Shown: positions 26,889 to 34,851 of the stretch, one piece after another
How positions within the stretch are numbered: the first letter of the stretch is position 1
Layout of the letters: every line of letters begins with the position of its first letter
Assembly: GCF_040149665.1 (NCBI RefSeq)
Contig: NZ_JBEFLP010000004.1
Location: 62,001-126,000, forward strand
Reading direction: 5' to 3'
From: Sulfitobacter sp. HNIBRBA3233
GTDB lineage: Bacteria > Pseudomonadota > Alphaproteobacteria > Rhodobacterales > Rhodobacteraceae
DNA length: 64,000 nucleotides
Program-made: the position numbers and the translations under genes
The notes under the pieces: model-generated
What the model was told of the DNA's origin: nothing
Seen by the model: the letters and a program-made list of their open reading frames with translations, nothing else
Databases searched by the model: none

Positions 26889-28673
26889 TCAGTCCTGCGG
26901 GATGACGCGCAGGCCCAGTTCCATCAGCTGGTCCGGCAGTGGCTCTGACGGGGCATTCATCATCAGGTCCTCGGCGCGCTGGTTCATCGGGAACAGGATG
27001 ACTTCGCGAATGTTGCTTTCCTCGGCCAGCAGCATCACGATCCGGTCGATCCCGGCAGCGCATCCCCCGTGGGGCGGCGCACCGTATTGGAACGCGTTGA
27101 CCATCCCGCCGAAACGCTTGCGTACTTCTTCTTCGCCGTAACCTGCGATCTCGAACGCCTTGAACATGATCTCGGGCTTGTGGTTCCGGATCGCGCCCGA
27201 CACCAGCTCGTAGCCGTTACATGCCAGATCATACTGGTAGCCACGGACCTCCAGCGGATCCCCCTCCAGCGCTTCCATCCCGCCCTGCGGCATGGAAAAG
27301 GGGTTGTGTTCGAAATCGATCTTGCCGGTTTCCTCGTCGCGCTCGTAGATCGGGAAATCCACGATCCACGCAAAGGCAAAGCGGTTCTTGTCGGTCAGAC
27401 CCAATTCTTCACCGATGACGTTGCGCGCACGGCCCGCCACCGCTTCGAAGGTCTTGGGCTTGCCCCCGAGGAAGAAAGCGGCATCGCCGACCTCAAGCCC
27501 CAGTTGCTGGCGGATCGCCTCGGTCCGCTCGGGGCCGATGTTCTTGGCCAGCGGGCCTGCAGCTTCCATGCCCTCACCCTGATCGCGCCAGAAGATATAG
27601 CCCATGCCGGGCAGACCTTCCTTCTGGGCGAAAGCGTTCATGCGGTCGCAGAACTTGCGGCTGCCGCCACCGGGTGCGGGGATGGCGCGGATTTCGGTGC
27701 CGTCCTGTTCCAGCAGCTTGGCGAAGATCGCGAAACCGGAGCCCGCGAAATGTTCTGACACGACCTGCATCTTGATCGGGTTGCGCAGATCGGGCTTGTC
27801 CGATCCGTACCACAGCGCCGCGTCCTTGTAGGAAATCTGCGGCCAGTCGGCCGGCGCATCGACAACCTTGCCGCCGCCGAACTCCTCGAACACGCCTGCG
27901 ATGACGGGCGAGACGGTATCGAACACGTCCTGCTGCTCGACAAAGGACATCTCGAGGTCGAGTTGGTAGAAATCCGTGGGCGACCGATCGGCACGGGGAT
28001 CTTCGTCGCGGAAGCACGGCGCGATCTGGAAATACTTGTCAAAGCCCGACACCATCAGCAGCTGCTTGAACTGCTGCGGCGCCTGCGGCAGCGCGTAGAA
28101 CTTGCCGGGATGCAGGCGCGACGGCACCAGAAAATCGCGCGCGCCTTCGGGCGAGGATGCGGTGATGATCGGCGTCTGGAATTCGCGGAACTCACGGTCC
28201 CACATGCGCTTGCGGATCGACGCGACCACGTCGGAGCGCAGCGTCATGTTGCGCTGCATCCGCTCGCGCCGCAGGTCGAGGTAGCGGTAGCGCAGGCGCG
28301 TTTCTTCGGGGTATTCCTGATCGCCGAAGACCTGCAACGGCAGATCGCCGTTCACGCGGCCCAGCACTTCGATGCCGCGGGCGTAGACCTCGATCTCGCC
28401 GGTGGGCAGCTTTGCGTTCACCAGCTCGGGATCGCGGGCCTTTACGGTACCGTCGATGCGGATGCACCATTCCGAGCGGACCTTTTCGACCTCGGCGAAA
28501 ACCGGGCTGTCGGGATCGCAGATCACCTGCGTCATTCCGTAGGTATCGCGCAGATCGATGAACAGAACCCCGCCGTGATCGCGCACGCGATGGACCCAGC
28601 CCGACAGACGGACGGTATCGCCGACATTGGAGGCATCGAGCGAGGCGCAGGTGTGGGTTCTGTAGGCGTGCAT
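26889..28673 (-). CDS. aspS: aspartyl-tRNA synthetase
   Basis: Class II aminoacyl-tRNA synthetase of 594 residues. It has the anticodon-binding OB domain ([26 protein letters not shown]), motif 2 region [25 protein letters not shown], the bacterial GAD insertion domain, and motif 3 near the end ([20 protein letters not shown]). The start ATG 28673 ([12 protein letters not shown]) gives the usual N-terminus; an upstream in-frame start at 28736 is not favoured. In bacteria lacking AsnRS this enzyme may also charge tRNA-Asn; that cannot be judged from the window. Confidence 0.97.
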   Translation of the reverse strand: MHAYRTHTCASLDASNVGDTVRLSGWVHRVRDHGGVLFIDLRDTYGMTQVICDPDSPVFAEVEKVRSEWCIRIDGTVKARDPELVNAKLPTGEIEVYARGIEVLGRVNGDLPLQVFGDQEYPEETRLRYRYLDLRRERMQRNMTLRSDVVASIRKRMWDREFREFQTPIITASSPEGARDFLVPSRLHPGKFYALPQAPQQFKQLLMVSGFDKYFQIAPCFRDEDPRADRSPTDFYQLDLEMSFVEQQDVFDTVSPVIAGVFEEFGGGKVVDAPADWPQISYKDAALWYGSDKPDLRNPIKMQVVSEHFAGSGFAIFAKLLEQDGTEIRAIPAPGGGSRKFCDRMNAFAQKEGLPGMGYIFWRDQGEGMEAAGPLAKNIGPERTEAIRQQLGLEVGDAAFFLGGKPKTFEAVAGRARNVIGEELGLTDKNRFAFAWIVDFPIYERDEETGKIDFEHNPFSMPQGGMEALEGDPLEVRGYQYDLACNGYELVSGAIRNHKPEIMFKAFEIAGYGEEEVRKRFGGMVNAFQYGAPPHGGCAAGIDRIVMLLAEESNIREVILFPMNQRAEDLMMNAPSEPLPDQLMELGLRVIPQD

Positions 28674-28764
28674 GGCGGTCCCTTTCATTGGGCGAATATC
28701 GCGCGCAGCTACACCGCGCGCGGGCCTTGAAGTCAAGGGGACAGGGCAGGATTTGGTCGCCCTT

Positions 28765-28781
28765 GGCGCTGGATCAGCGCC
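28765..28781 (-). terminator. hairpin downstream of gap
   Basis: GGCGCTG (28765-28771) pairs with CAGCGCC (28775-28781) around a 3-base loop, 23 bases past the gap stop. There is no T-run, so its role as a terminator is uncertain. Confidence 0.3.
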
Positions 28782-28803
28782 CCGGGGCCGGTAAAAGCCG
28801 TTT

Positions 28804-29805
28804 CTAGATCAGCCGCCCCATGGCAACGGCTGTGTCAATCATCCGGTTGGAAAAGCCCCATTCGTTGTCGTACCAGCTGAGGATGCGGACCATGTTTCCC
28901 TCCAGCACGCGGGTCTGGTCGAGGTGGAAGACCGACGAATGCGGATCGTGGTTGAAATCGGAGCTGACCAGCGGTTCGTCCGTATATCCCAGCACGCCCC
29001 GCATCGGCCCGTCCGCCGCCGCGATGATCGCCGCGTTGATTTCCTCCACCGTCGTGTCGCGCGCGGCCTCGAATGTCAGGTCTACCGCCGACACATTGGG
29101 CGTCGGCACGCGGATCGCCACCCCGTCGAGCTTGCCCGCAAGCTCCGGCAGGACCAGCCCCACGGCCTTTGCCGCCCCTGTCGAGGTCGGGATCATCGAC
29201 AGCGCAGCCGCCCGGGCGCGGTAGAGATCCTTGTGCATGGTATCGAGCACGGGCTGATCGCCGGTATAGCTGTGGACGGTGGTCATGAAGCCCTTGTTGA
29301 TCCCCACCGCCGCGTTCAGTACCTGCGCCACCGGCGCCAGGCAGTTCGTCGTGCAGGACGCGCAGGAAACGATGATATCCTCGCCGGTCAGGGACGCGTG
29401 GTTCACCCCGTAGACAACCGTCCTGTCCACCCCATCGCCGGGGGCGGAAATCAGCACCCGGGACGCCCCGTTATCAAGGTGCGCCTGACAGTCCTCGGCA
29501 GAGCGGAACACCCCGGTGCATTCCAGCACGACGTCCACGTCCTGCCATGGCAGGTCCGCGGGATTGCGCAGCGATGTGACAGCGATCGGCCCCCGCCCCG
29601 CGTCGATGGTATCTCCCGAAACGGTGATCTTTCCGGGAAAGCGGCCATGGACGCTGTCGTAGCGCAGAAGATGGGCGTTGGTCTTGATCGGTGCGAGATC
29701 GTTGATCGCGATGACTTCGATATCCTCGCGATCGTACTCGTAAATCGCGCGCAATATGTTGCGCCCGATGCGTCCAAATCCGTTAATGGCTACCTTGATG
29801 GTCAT
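28804..29805 (-). CDS. gap: type I glyceraldehyde-3-phosphate dehydrogenase
   Basis: Interconverts glyceraldehyde-3-phosphate and 1,3-bisphosphoglycerate. The 333-residue protein has the NAD-binding [10 protein letters not shown] at 8-16, INDLAPI near 35-40, and the catalytic cysteine Cys151 in [13 protein letters not shown], with [11 protein letters not shown] and the terminal [13 protein letters not shown]. The length is normal. Rhodobacterales often have more than one gap paralogue; which metabolic direction this one serves cannot be told from the protein. Its promoter carries a LacI-type operator (29846-29857), suggesting control by a sugar- or central-carbon-responsive repressor. Confidence 0.96.
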   Translation of the reverse strand: MTIKVAINGFGRIGRNILRAIYEYDREDIEVIAINDLAPIKTNAHLLRYDSVHGRFPGKITVSGDTIDAGRGPIAVTSLRNPADLPWQDVDVVLECTGVFRSAEDCQAHLDNGASRVLISAPGDGVDRTVVYGVNHASLTGEDIIVSCASCTTNCLAPVAQVLNAAVGINKGFMTTVHSYTGDQPVLDTMHKDLYRARAAALSMIPTSTGAAKAVGLVLPELAGKLDGVAIRVPTPNVSAVDLTFEAARDTTVEEINAAIIAAADGPMRGVLGYTDEPLVSSDFNHDPHSSVFHLDQTRVLEGNMVRILSWYDNEWGFSNRMIDTAVAMGRLI

Positions 29806-29835
29806 ACTGCGCTCCCTTCAGTCCGGTCTGCGCGG

Positions 29836-29864
29836 AGCCTAGACAGTTAGCGCTAACATATCAA
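29836..29864 (-). promoter_or_regulatory. gap promoter with LacI-family operator between -35 and -10
   Basis: On the minus strand TTGATA (29859-29864) and TAGGCT (29836-29841) are 17 bases apart, a reasonable sigma-70-type promoter about 30 bases upstream of the gap ATG. The spacer contains GTTAGCGCTAAC (29846-29857), a perfect 12-base palindrome centred on CG and flanked to read TGTTAGCGCTAACT, the shape of a LacI/GalR-family operator. A repressor bound here would block polymerase. Confidence 0.7.
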
Positions 29865-29901
29865 GGCGGCGATTACGGCATCGCTGGCACGGCGATTTCG
29901 A

Positions 29902-30537
29902 CTAGCTGAGGGCCTGGAATTCGACGCGGCGATTTTCGTCCGCGCGGCTGTCGGCCTGATTGGCCGGGAATCGTTCGCCCATGCCGATGGTTTGCAAACG
30001 TTCCGGCGCGATGCCGCAGCTTTCTGTCAGGTGGCGCGCGACCTCTTCGGCGCGCAGGGTCGACAGCCGTTCGTTGTATTCGGCCGAGCCCGATGTATCG
30101 GTGTGGCCGACGATCCGCACAAGGTTGATATCCGTCTGCTGGAGCACCTGGCACATCTTCGCAAGCTTGGGTTTCTCAGCCTCGGAAAGGGCAGCGGAAT
30201 CAAAGCCGAAGGTGATGCGCAGGTTGACCTGAAGTTCCGGATCAAGCTGGCCGAAAACCACAGGCTGCGCCACCAGCGGCTTGTTGGGGTCAGTGGTATT
30301 CTGCGCGGCGTCGGCCGTGACGGTTGCCGCCGTTTGCGGCGCCGCAGAGGCATCATCGACGGTCACCAGTTTCAGCCCGCGCGTGGCCCCCAGCGGATTT
30401 GCATTGGCTTCGCTGAATGCTTCTTTCTGGCGCTCGAAAAGCGCTGCAAGCTCTTCGACCGAAAGGTCTTCCTGAGCGGCGAGAGGGGAGGCGAGAAAGC
30501 CGAGAGCGGCTATCGCAGCGGGTATGGCAAAGCGCAT
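29902..30537 (-). CDS. exported OmpA-family protein
   Basis: A 211-residue protein with a signal peptide (residues 1-22, ending PLAAQ). A low-complexity Ala/Thr-rich linker follows, then a C-terminal OmpA/MotB peptidoglycan-binding domain: ITFGFDSAALSEAEKPKLAKM, VGHTDTSGSAEYNERLS and RADENRRVEF. It probably sits in the periplasm, non-covalently bound to peptidoglycan. It is divergent from the first T6SS-linked gene (PP2C phosphatase), so it may belong to the secretion island or may be an ordinary cell-envelope gene at its edge. The OmpA domain inside TssL makes a T6SS link plausible but unproven. Confidence 0.85.
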   Translation of the reverse strand: MRFAIPAAIAALGFLASPLAAQEDLSVEELAALFERQKEAFSEANANPLGATRGLKLVTVDDASAAPQTAATVTADAAQNTTDPNKPLVAQPVVFGQLDPELQVNLRITFGFDSAALSEAEKPKLAKMCQVLQQTDINLVRIVGHTDTSGSAEYNERLSTLRAEEVARHLTESCGIAPERLQTIGMGERFPANQADSRADENRRVEFQALS

Positions 30538-30649
30538 GGATCTGGACCTGTCGTAAAAAAGAATTTGATATGAACGAGGGCTAGGGTATCATCAAAATCG
30601 TTTCAAAGCAGCTATTTTTTGAGTTTTCCTATGCATAATTTCCCCGATT

Positions 30650-30667
30650 CCGGTCCGTTCGGACCGG
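30650..30667. promoter_or_regulatory. perfect inverted repeat in the OmpA-like / phosphatase divergent promoter region
   Basis: CCGGTCCG (30650-30657) and CGGACCGG (30660-30667) form an 18-base inverted repeat separated by TT, 26 bases before the GTG start of the phosphatase gene. The rest of the 156-base gap, especially 30555-30640, is much more A+T-rich than the genes around it, as expected for divergent promoters. The repeat may be an operator or a 5'-leader hairpin with a GTTC loop; no T-tract follows, so it is not a terminator. Confidence 0.5.
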
Positions 30668-30693
30668 CTCCGGCCTGATCGGCGGCGGTCGCG

Positions 30694-31446
30694 GTGTCCG
30701 CCCCCATAACCCGCATTCCTCCGCTGCTGCCCGTAGCCGCGCCGCGGCTATACGGGGCGGGTCTGACCCACACGGGCCTCGTGCGCGAACGTAACGAAGA
30801 CGCGATCCTGACCGATCCGTCCGGCGTCCTGTGGGCGGTCGCGGACGGGATGGGCGGCTACGGGCACGGCGACGTGGCGTCGGATATCGTGATCGAAAGA
30901 CTGAGCGAGATCACCGATGCGGCGCTGGCCCCGCAAGCCCTGCGTGCGCAGTTGCACAGTGCCAATGCCGACATTCTGGCCCAGACGCGTGGATCGGGGC
31001 AGATGGGCGCCACGGTGGTTGCCATGCTGGTGCAGAATTCCGCGGCAACCATTGTCTGGGCAGGCGATTGCCGCGCCTACCTGTTGCGTGGGCGGTCGCT
31101 GCGCCTGCTGACCCGCGACCACACGGTCGTTCAGGACATGGTCGACGAGGGTCTTTTGGGCGACAGCGACCGCGAGAGCCACCCAGAACGCCACATCGTC
31201 ACCCGCGCGGTCGGGGTAGAGCCGGAGCTCGATATCGACGCCACGGTCGTGCCGCTGGTGAATGGCGACAGGTTGCTTTTGTGCAGTGACGGGCTGACCG
31301 CCTGCCTTGGCGATCAGGATATCGCAGAACATATGAGGGATGCGGCGACACCCGAGAAAATGTGCGATGCGCTTGTGATCGCGGCCCTCGAATTCGGGGC
31401 GCCCGACAATGTATCGGTCGTTTCGGTCTTCGCGGCGGAGGCCTGA
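30694..31446 (+). CDS. pppA: PP2C-family Ser/Thr phosphatase (PppA/Stp-like, T6SS-associated)
   Basis: A 250-residue metal-dependent phosphatase. Motifs are GLVRERNEDAILTD and WAVADGMGGYGHGDVAS with the metal-binding Asp residues, TVVAMLVQNSAATIVWAGDCRAYLLRG, TRDHTVVQDMV and FGAPDNVSVVSVF. In T6SS clusters such enzymes (PppA in Pseudomonas) reverse phosphorylation of the FHA protein by the kinase PpkA and so switch secretion off. A TagH FHA protein is encoded at 44359, but no kinase is in the window. The start is GTG. It leads the plus-strand block, with the peptidase gene starting 2 bases after its stop. Confidence 0.88.
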   Translation: MSAPITRIPPLLPVAAPRLYGAGLTHTGLVRERNEDAILTDPSGVLWAVADGMGGYGHGDVASDIVIERLSEITDAALAPQALRAQLHSANADILAQTRGSGQMGATVVAMLVQNSAATIVWAGDCRAYLLRGRSLRLLTRDHTVVQDMVDEGLLGDSDRESHPERHIVTRAVGVEPELDIDATVVPLVNGDRLLLCSDGLTACLGDQDIAEHMRDAATPEKMCDALVIAALEFGAPDNVSVVSVFAAEA

Positions 31447-31448
31447 GC

Positions 31449-32315
31449 ATGCGGGAAGGTACGCTGATCGGTCCCATCATCATCGCCATCGGCCTCGTGC
31501 TCGCCGCGATCTGCCTTGCCGTTGTGGGCGCTCTGTTGCAAACGGCGGACAGCAGCGTGCAACTGCGGCTGGAGCGTACGGAAGCCGACAGCGCGCGGCT
31601 GCGCGGCGAGATCGAAACCCTGCGCTCGGAATTGCGTGACGCCGAAGACCAGCTGAAAAAGCTGGCCGAGGAGGTGGCGCTGGGTGTCGGCGCCGCCCCC
31701 ATGCCGCAGGGCGGCGGGGACCTGACGGTTGTCCCGCCCACAGACTTGCCGGACGAGGAGCACGGCGGCACCGAAGCGATGACCGAGGTGATGAAACTGG
31801 CCAAGGCACGGTTCAACCAAGGCATCACACAGCCGCGCAACAGCGTCATGCTGGACGTGCTCGGTGCACCCCGCACATCGAAAACCGTGGATTGCAGCGG
31901 TGTAACCCAGCCCAAGCTGAAATCCCTGCTGGAGACCCGTCAGGTCGGGCCGATCCGCGTGACGATGCTGAAACCCGCGCTGGAGAGCCTCGAACGCATC
32001 GTCGCGCGCCTGAAAGAAAGCGAGCCGGACATCCACGATGCGCTCGGCACGGCGGGGGCGCTGTGCGCGCGGCTGATCCGCGGCTCCAGTTCCTCGTGGT
32101 CGAACCATTCGTGGGGCACGGCGATCGACGTGAAGCTTCAGGGGCGGCTCGACGGGTTCGGGGATGGCGGCACGCAGTTCGGCCTTTTGCTGCTGGCCGA
32201 ACTCTTCAACGAAGAAGGGTGGTACTGGGGCGCGACCTATAACCGCGAAGATTCGATGCATTTCGAAGTGGGGGTAGAGACGCTGCGCAAATGGCAGGCC
32301 GAGGGCAAGCTGTAG
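31449..32315 (+). CDS. membrane-anchored M15-type peptidoglycan peptidase, probably T6SS-associated
   Basis: A 288-residue protein with one N-terminal transmembrane anchor (LIGPIIIAIGLVLAAICLAVVG), a coiled-coil-like segment (about residues 38-75, ending LRDAEDQLKKLAEEVAL), and a periplasmic D-alanyl-D-alanine carboxypeptidase/VanY-like M15 domain. The zinc ligands are visible: His220 and Asp227 in NHSWGTAIDV and His271 in SMHFEV. Such enzymes cut peptide cross-links in peptidoglycan. Position between the phosphatase and a TssM-like gene, with 2-3 base gaps, suggests a housekeeping T6SS lysin that opens the wall for assembly, analogous to TagX of Acinetobacter. An exported effector is unlikely because no immunity gene is next to it. 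Confidence 0.82.
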   Translation: MREGTLIGPIIIAIGLVLAAICLAVVGALLQTADSSVQLRLERTEADSARLRGEIETLRSELRDAEDQLKKLAEEVALGVGAAPMPQGGGDLTVVPPTDLPDEEHGGTEAMTEVMKLAKARFNQGITQPRNSVMLDVLGAPRTSKTVDCSGVTQPKLKSLLETRQVGPIRVTMLKPALESLERIVARLKESEPDIHDALGTAGALCARLIRGSSSSWSNHSWGTAIDVKLQGRLDGFGDGGTQFGLLLLAELFNEEGWYWGATYNREDSMHFEVGVETLRKWQAEGKL

Positions 32316-32318
32316 CCG

Positions 32319-34751
32319 ATGGCAGCCCCTGCCGCCTCCGCGCTGGATCGTGCCGCAGGTCCCGTTCTGGCCTTTGTCGACGATCTGGAACGGCAGGCGC
32401 GCGCGGGTGCCGCGGAACTGGTGGACCGCGCCGAGGCTGAACTGCGCCGCTTCGAAAGCGATGCCGCGCGCGCCGGTGTCGCCCGCAACGCGATCAAACC
32501 CGCCCGCTATGCGCTGGCGATGCTGATGGATACCCGCGCGCGCGGCCTGCCCGATCTGTCCCTGAGCAGGTGGTCTGTTCTGGCCCAGCGCCAGCTTTTC
32601 GAAGGCCACGACATGCCCGTGGCCCGCATCCGCGAATTCCACGCGACGGCGGCGCGGCAGGGCCCCGAATACGTCGATCTCGAACGGTTTCTCGGCGAGG
32701 TTCTTGCGCGGGCCGAGGCCGGGCGCAACGCCCACCGCCGGATCGAGGGGGCGAACTGGAGCCTCAGGATCGCGCTTTATCTTCTGGTGCTGGTTGCGGG
32801 TCTCGCCGGCTATGCAGGATGGCTCGAACACAGGTTTCACGCGCGCCTGATCTCGGCCTTCGACGCCGAGGCGCTGAACATCGGGCTTGACCGGGCGCAG
32901 GAAGGGCCGGCGCTGGTGCAGCGGCTGGACGAGATGCGCGATGCCGTCGACCGTGTCGCGCGCACCGCTGCCGAAGCGCCGCTGCGCGGGCAGTTGCGGC
33001 TGCCGTTCGGCGACGGGCTGGCCCACGCCGAAGCGATCTATGACGCCGCCATCGCCCGCCATGCCCCGACCGCAATCGCCAGTGCAATCGAGGACGTGCT
33101 CGCCACCGAAGGGGACGGCCTCATTCTCTACGATGCGCTTCGCGCCTGGTCGGTTCTGACCGGCGCCGAAGACTGGAGCCCGGCCTACCTGCAAGGCTGG
33201 ATCGAGGACAACGGCGCGCGTGTCGGTCTGGCAGGTCTGGGACCACACGCCGCACGCCTCGACGGGCCGCGCCCCGCGATCACCGCACAGGACACCTTGG
33301 TGATGGATCAGGCCCGCAGCTTTGCCGCCGAAGTGCCGGAGCCCGCGCGCGCGTGGCTCGAACTGCTGAGGTCGGAGAGAATGCGCGCGCTGCCTGCGTG
33401 GCACCCGACGCAAGAGGTCACCGCGCTGGAAACGGTGGTTCTGCGCCGCTCGGGCAAGCCGATCGAGACGCCTGTACCGGGCCTTTTCACGGCGGATGGC
33501 TGGGTAGAGGCGCGCGATTTCGCCGTGGGCGGCGCGGTTCAGAAAGCGCGGGATGTGGCGCCGAAAATCGTCGGACGTGCCCTGCCTGCGGAAAACGGAT
33601 CCCCCGATCTGTTGATGGACAGATTGCACGTCGAAACGCTGGAGCGGTGGAAGACGTGGCTTGCCGATCTCAGAGTACGGCCCTTCGCACAACGCGAGAC
33701 GGCGATCATCGTCTCGGGCGCATTGGCCCAGCCCGAAAACCCGCTCACCGCGCTGTTGCGGGCGGTCTGGGTCCAGTCCGGCGGCGCGGACCGGGGCCGC
33801 ACCCATGCACAGCAATTGATGCTGGCGCGCGAATTCGGTGCGATGATCCAGTATGTCGAACAGGGCCGGATGACCGAAATCTCGCGCCTGTTTTCGCAAC
33901 TCAACGTGGCGCTGGGGGCCATAGATATCGACGCGGGCCGTGGCACCCGCCGCCTGATGAGCATTCAGGACCGCGCCCGCTCTATCGCGGCACTGAAAAG
34001 CGCACCCCGTATCGTGGTGCAGATCGCCGAAGACGTGCTGGCGCAATCCGCCCTGCCCGAGCAGGGCCAATCCGCCAACCCGCTGACCCGTGGCTGGCAA
34101 AGCCAGGTCTACCCGCTGTGCCGCGAGACGCTGGCGCGCTATCCCTTCGCCGACACCCAGGATGCGTCGATGGCCGATGTTACCGCGCTGCTGGGACCGA
34201 CCGGCGCGCTCAGCACCTTTGTCCGCCAGAGCGCCGCGCCCTTTCTCGAAACGGCAGAGAGCCCGTGGCGCTGGAAACCAGAGGCCCGTTTTGCGGGTGT
34301 GACCCCCGAAAGCGCCGCGTTTCTGGAACGCGCGATGCAAGTGGCCGAAGGCCTGTTCGCGCCCGATGGCCAGATGCGGTTTGATCTGACGCTGGCGGCG
34401 CTGGCCGAACGGGGCCAGACAATGGTGGCCATCGGCGGCAGCGCGCAGGCCGTTCGCGCAACGGGTGCGCCCGCGGCGCTGGTCTGGCCCGGACCGCAGC
34501 CGCAGATCGGCGTCGAGGTCAGCTTTCGCGAGGCCGCGGATGCTGAGCGCATCCTGCACAGCGGCCCATGGGGTCTGATGCGGCTGATCGACGGTCTGCG
34601 CCTGCGCCAGCGCGACGACGGCCAGCGGATGCTGCTGGACCTGCGCAGCAACGCCGGCCGCGTGTTTCTCGAGATGGAATTCGCCACGCCCCTCAACCCC
34701 GTGTCGGTGCGCAGCGCCATGCGGGGCCTCGCCTGCCCGCCCAGCCTGTGA
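32319..34751 (+). CDS. TssL(DotU)-like / TssM-C-terminal-like chimeric T6SS membrane protein
   Basis: An 810-residue protein with a cytoplasmic N-terminal part, one transmembrane helix at about 150-168 (IALYLLVLVAGLAGYAGWL) and a large periplasmic part. The first 145 residues resemble the DotU helical core (AELVDRAEAELRRFESDAARAGV, then RYALAMLMDTRA and WSVLAQRQLFEG). The C-terminal 250 residues parallel the C-terminus of the TssM encoded at 37652: each has a YPF, a PWRW, a WPGP and a GxWxLxRLI segment in the same order. The TssM NTPase and its two N-terminal helices are missing. It follows the M15 gene by 3 bases. A complete TssL and TssM also exist here, so this is an additional subunit. 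Confidence 0.7.
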   Translation: MAAPAASALDRAAGPVLAFVDDLERQARAGAAELVDRAEAELRRFESDAARAGVARNAIKPARYALAMLMDTRARGLPDLSLSRWSVLAQRQLFEGHDMPVARIREFHATAARQGPEYVDLERFLGEVLARAEAGRNAHRRIEGANWSLRIALYLLVLVAGLAGYAGWLEHRFHARLISAFDAEALNIGLDRAQEGPALVQRLDEMRDAVDRVARTAAEAPLRGQLRLPFGDGLAHAEAIYDAAIARHAPTAIASAIEDVLATEGDGLILYDALRAWSVLTGAEDWSPAYLQGWIEDNGARVGLAGLGPHAARLDGPRPAITAQDTLVMDQARSFAAEVPEPARAWLELLRSERMRALPAWHPTQEVTALETVVLRRSGKPIETPVPGLFTADGWVEARDFAVGGAVQKARDVAPKIVGRALPAENGSPDLLMDRLHVETLERWKTWLADLRVRPFAQRETAIIVSGALAQPENPLTALLRAVWVQSGGADRGRTHAQQLMLAREFGAMIQYVEQGRMTEISRLFSQLNVALGAIDIDAGRGTRRLMSIQDRARSIAALKSAPRIVVQIAEDVLAQSALPEQGQSANPLTRGWQSQVYPLCRETLARYPFADTQDASMADVTALLGPTGALSTFVRQSAAPFLETAESPWRWKPEARFAGVTPESAAFLERAMQVAEGLFAPDGQMRFDLTLAALAERGQTMVAIGGSAQAVRATGAPAALVWPGPQPQIGVEVSFREAADAERILHSGPWGLMRLIDGLRLRQRDDGQRMLLDLRSNAGRVFLEMEFATPLNPVSVRSAMRGLACPPSL

Positions 34752-34851
34752 GGTATTTTTCGCCCCACCTGCCCAGATTTCCTGTATAGTTTTCGTGTTT
34801 GTATCAAATCCTTTTTATCGACTCGCGCTCTGACCGAAGGAGCAGACCCAT

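Noticed and set aside
31314..34559. Open frame of over 1000 codons on the minus strand opposite the phosphatase, M15 and chimeric genes
   Set aside because: It spans three well-supported plus-strand genes with conserved motifs; its own translation is low-complexity and resembles no family.
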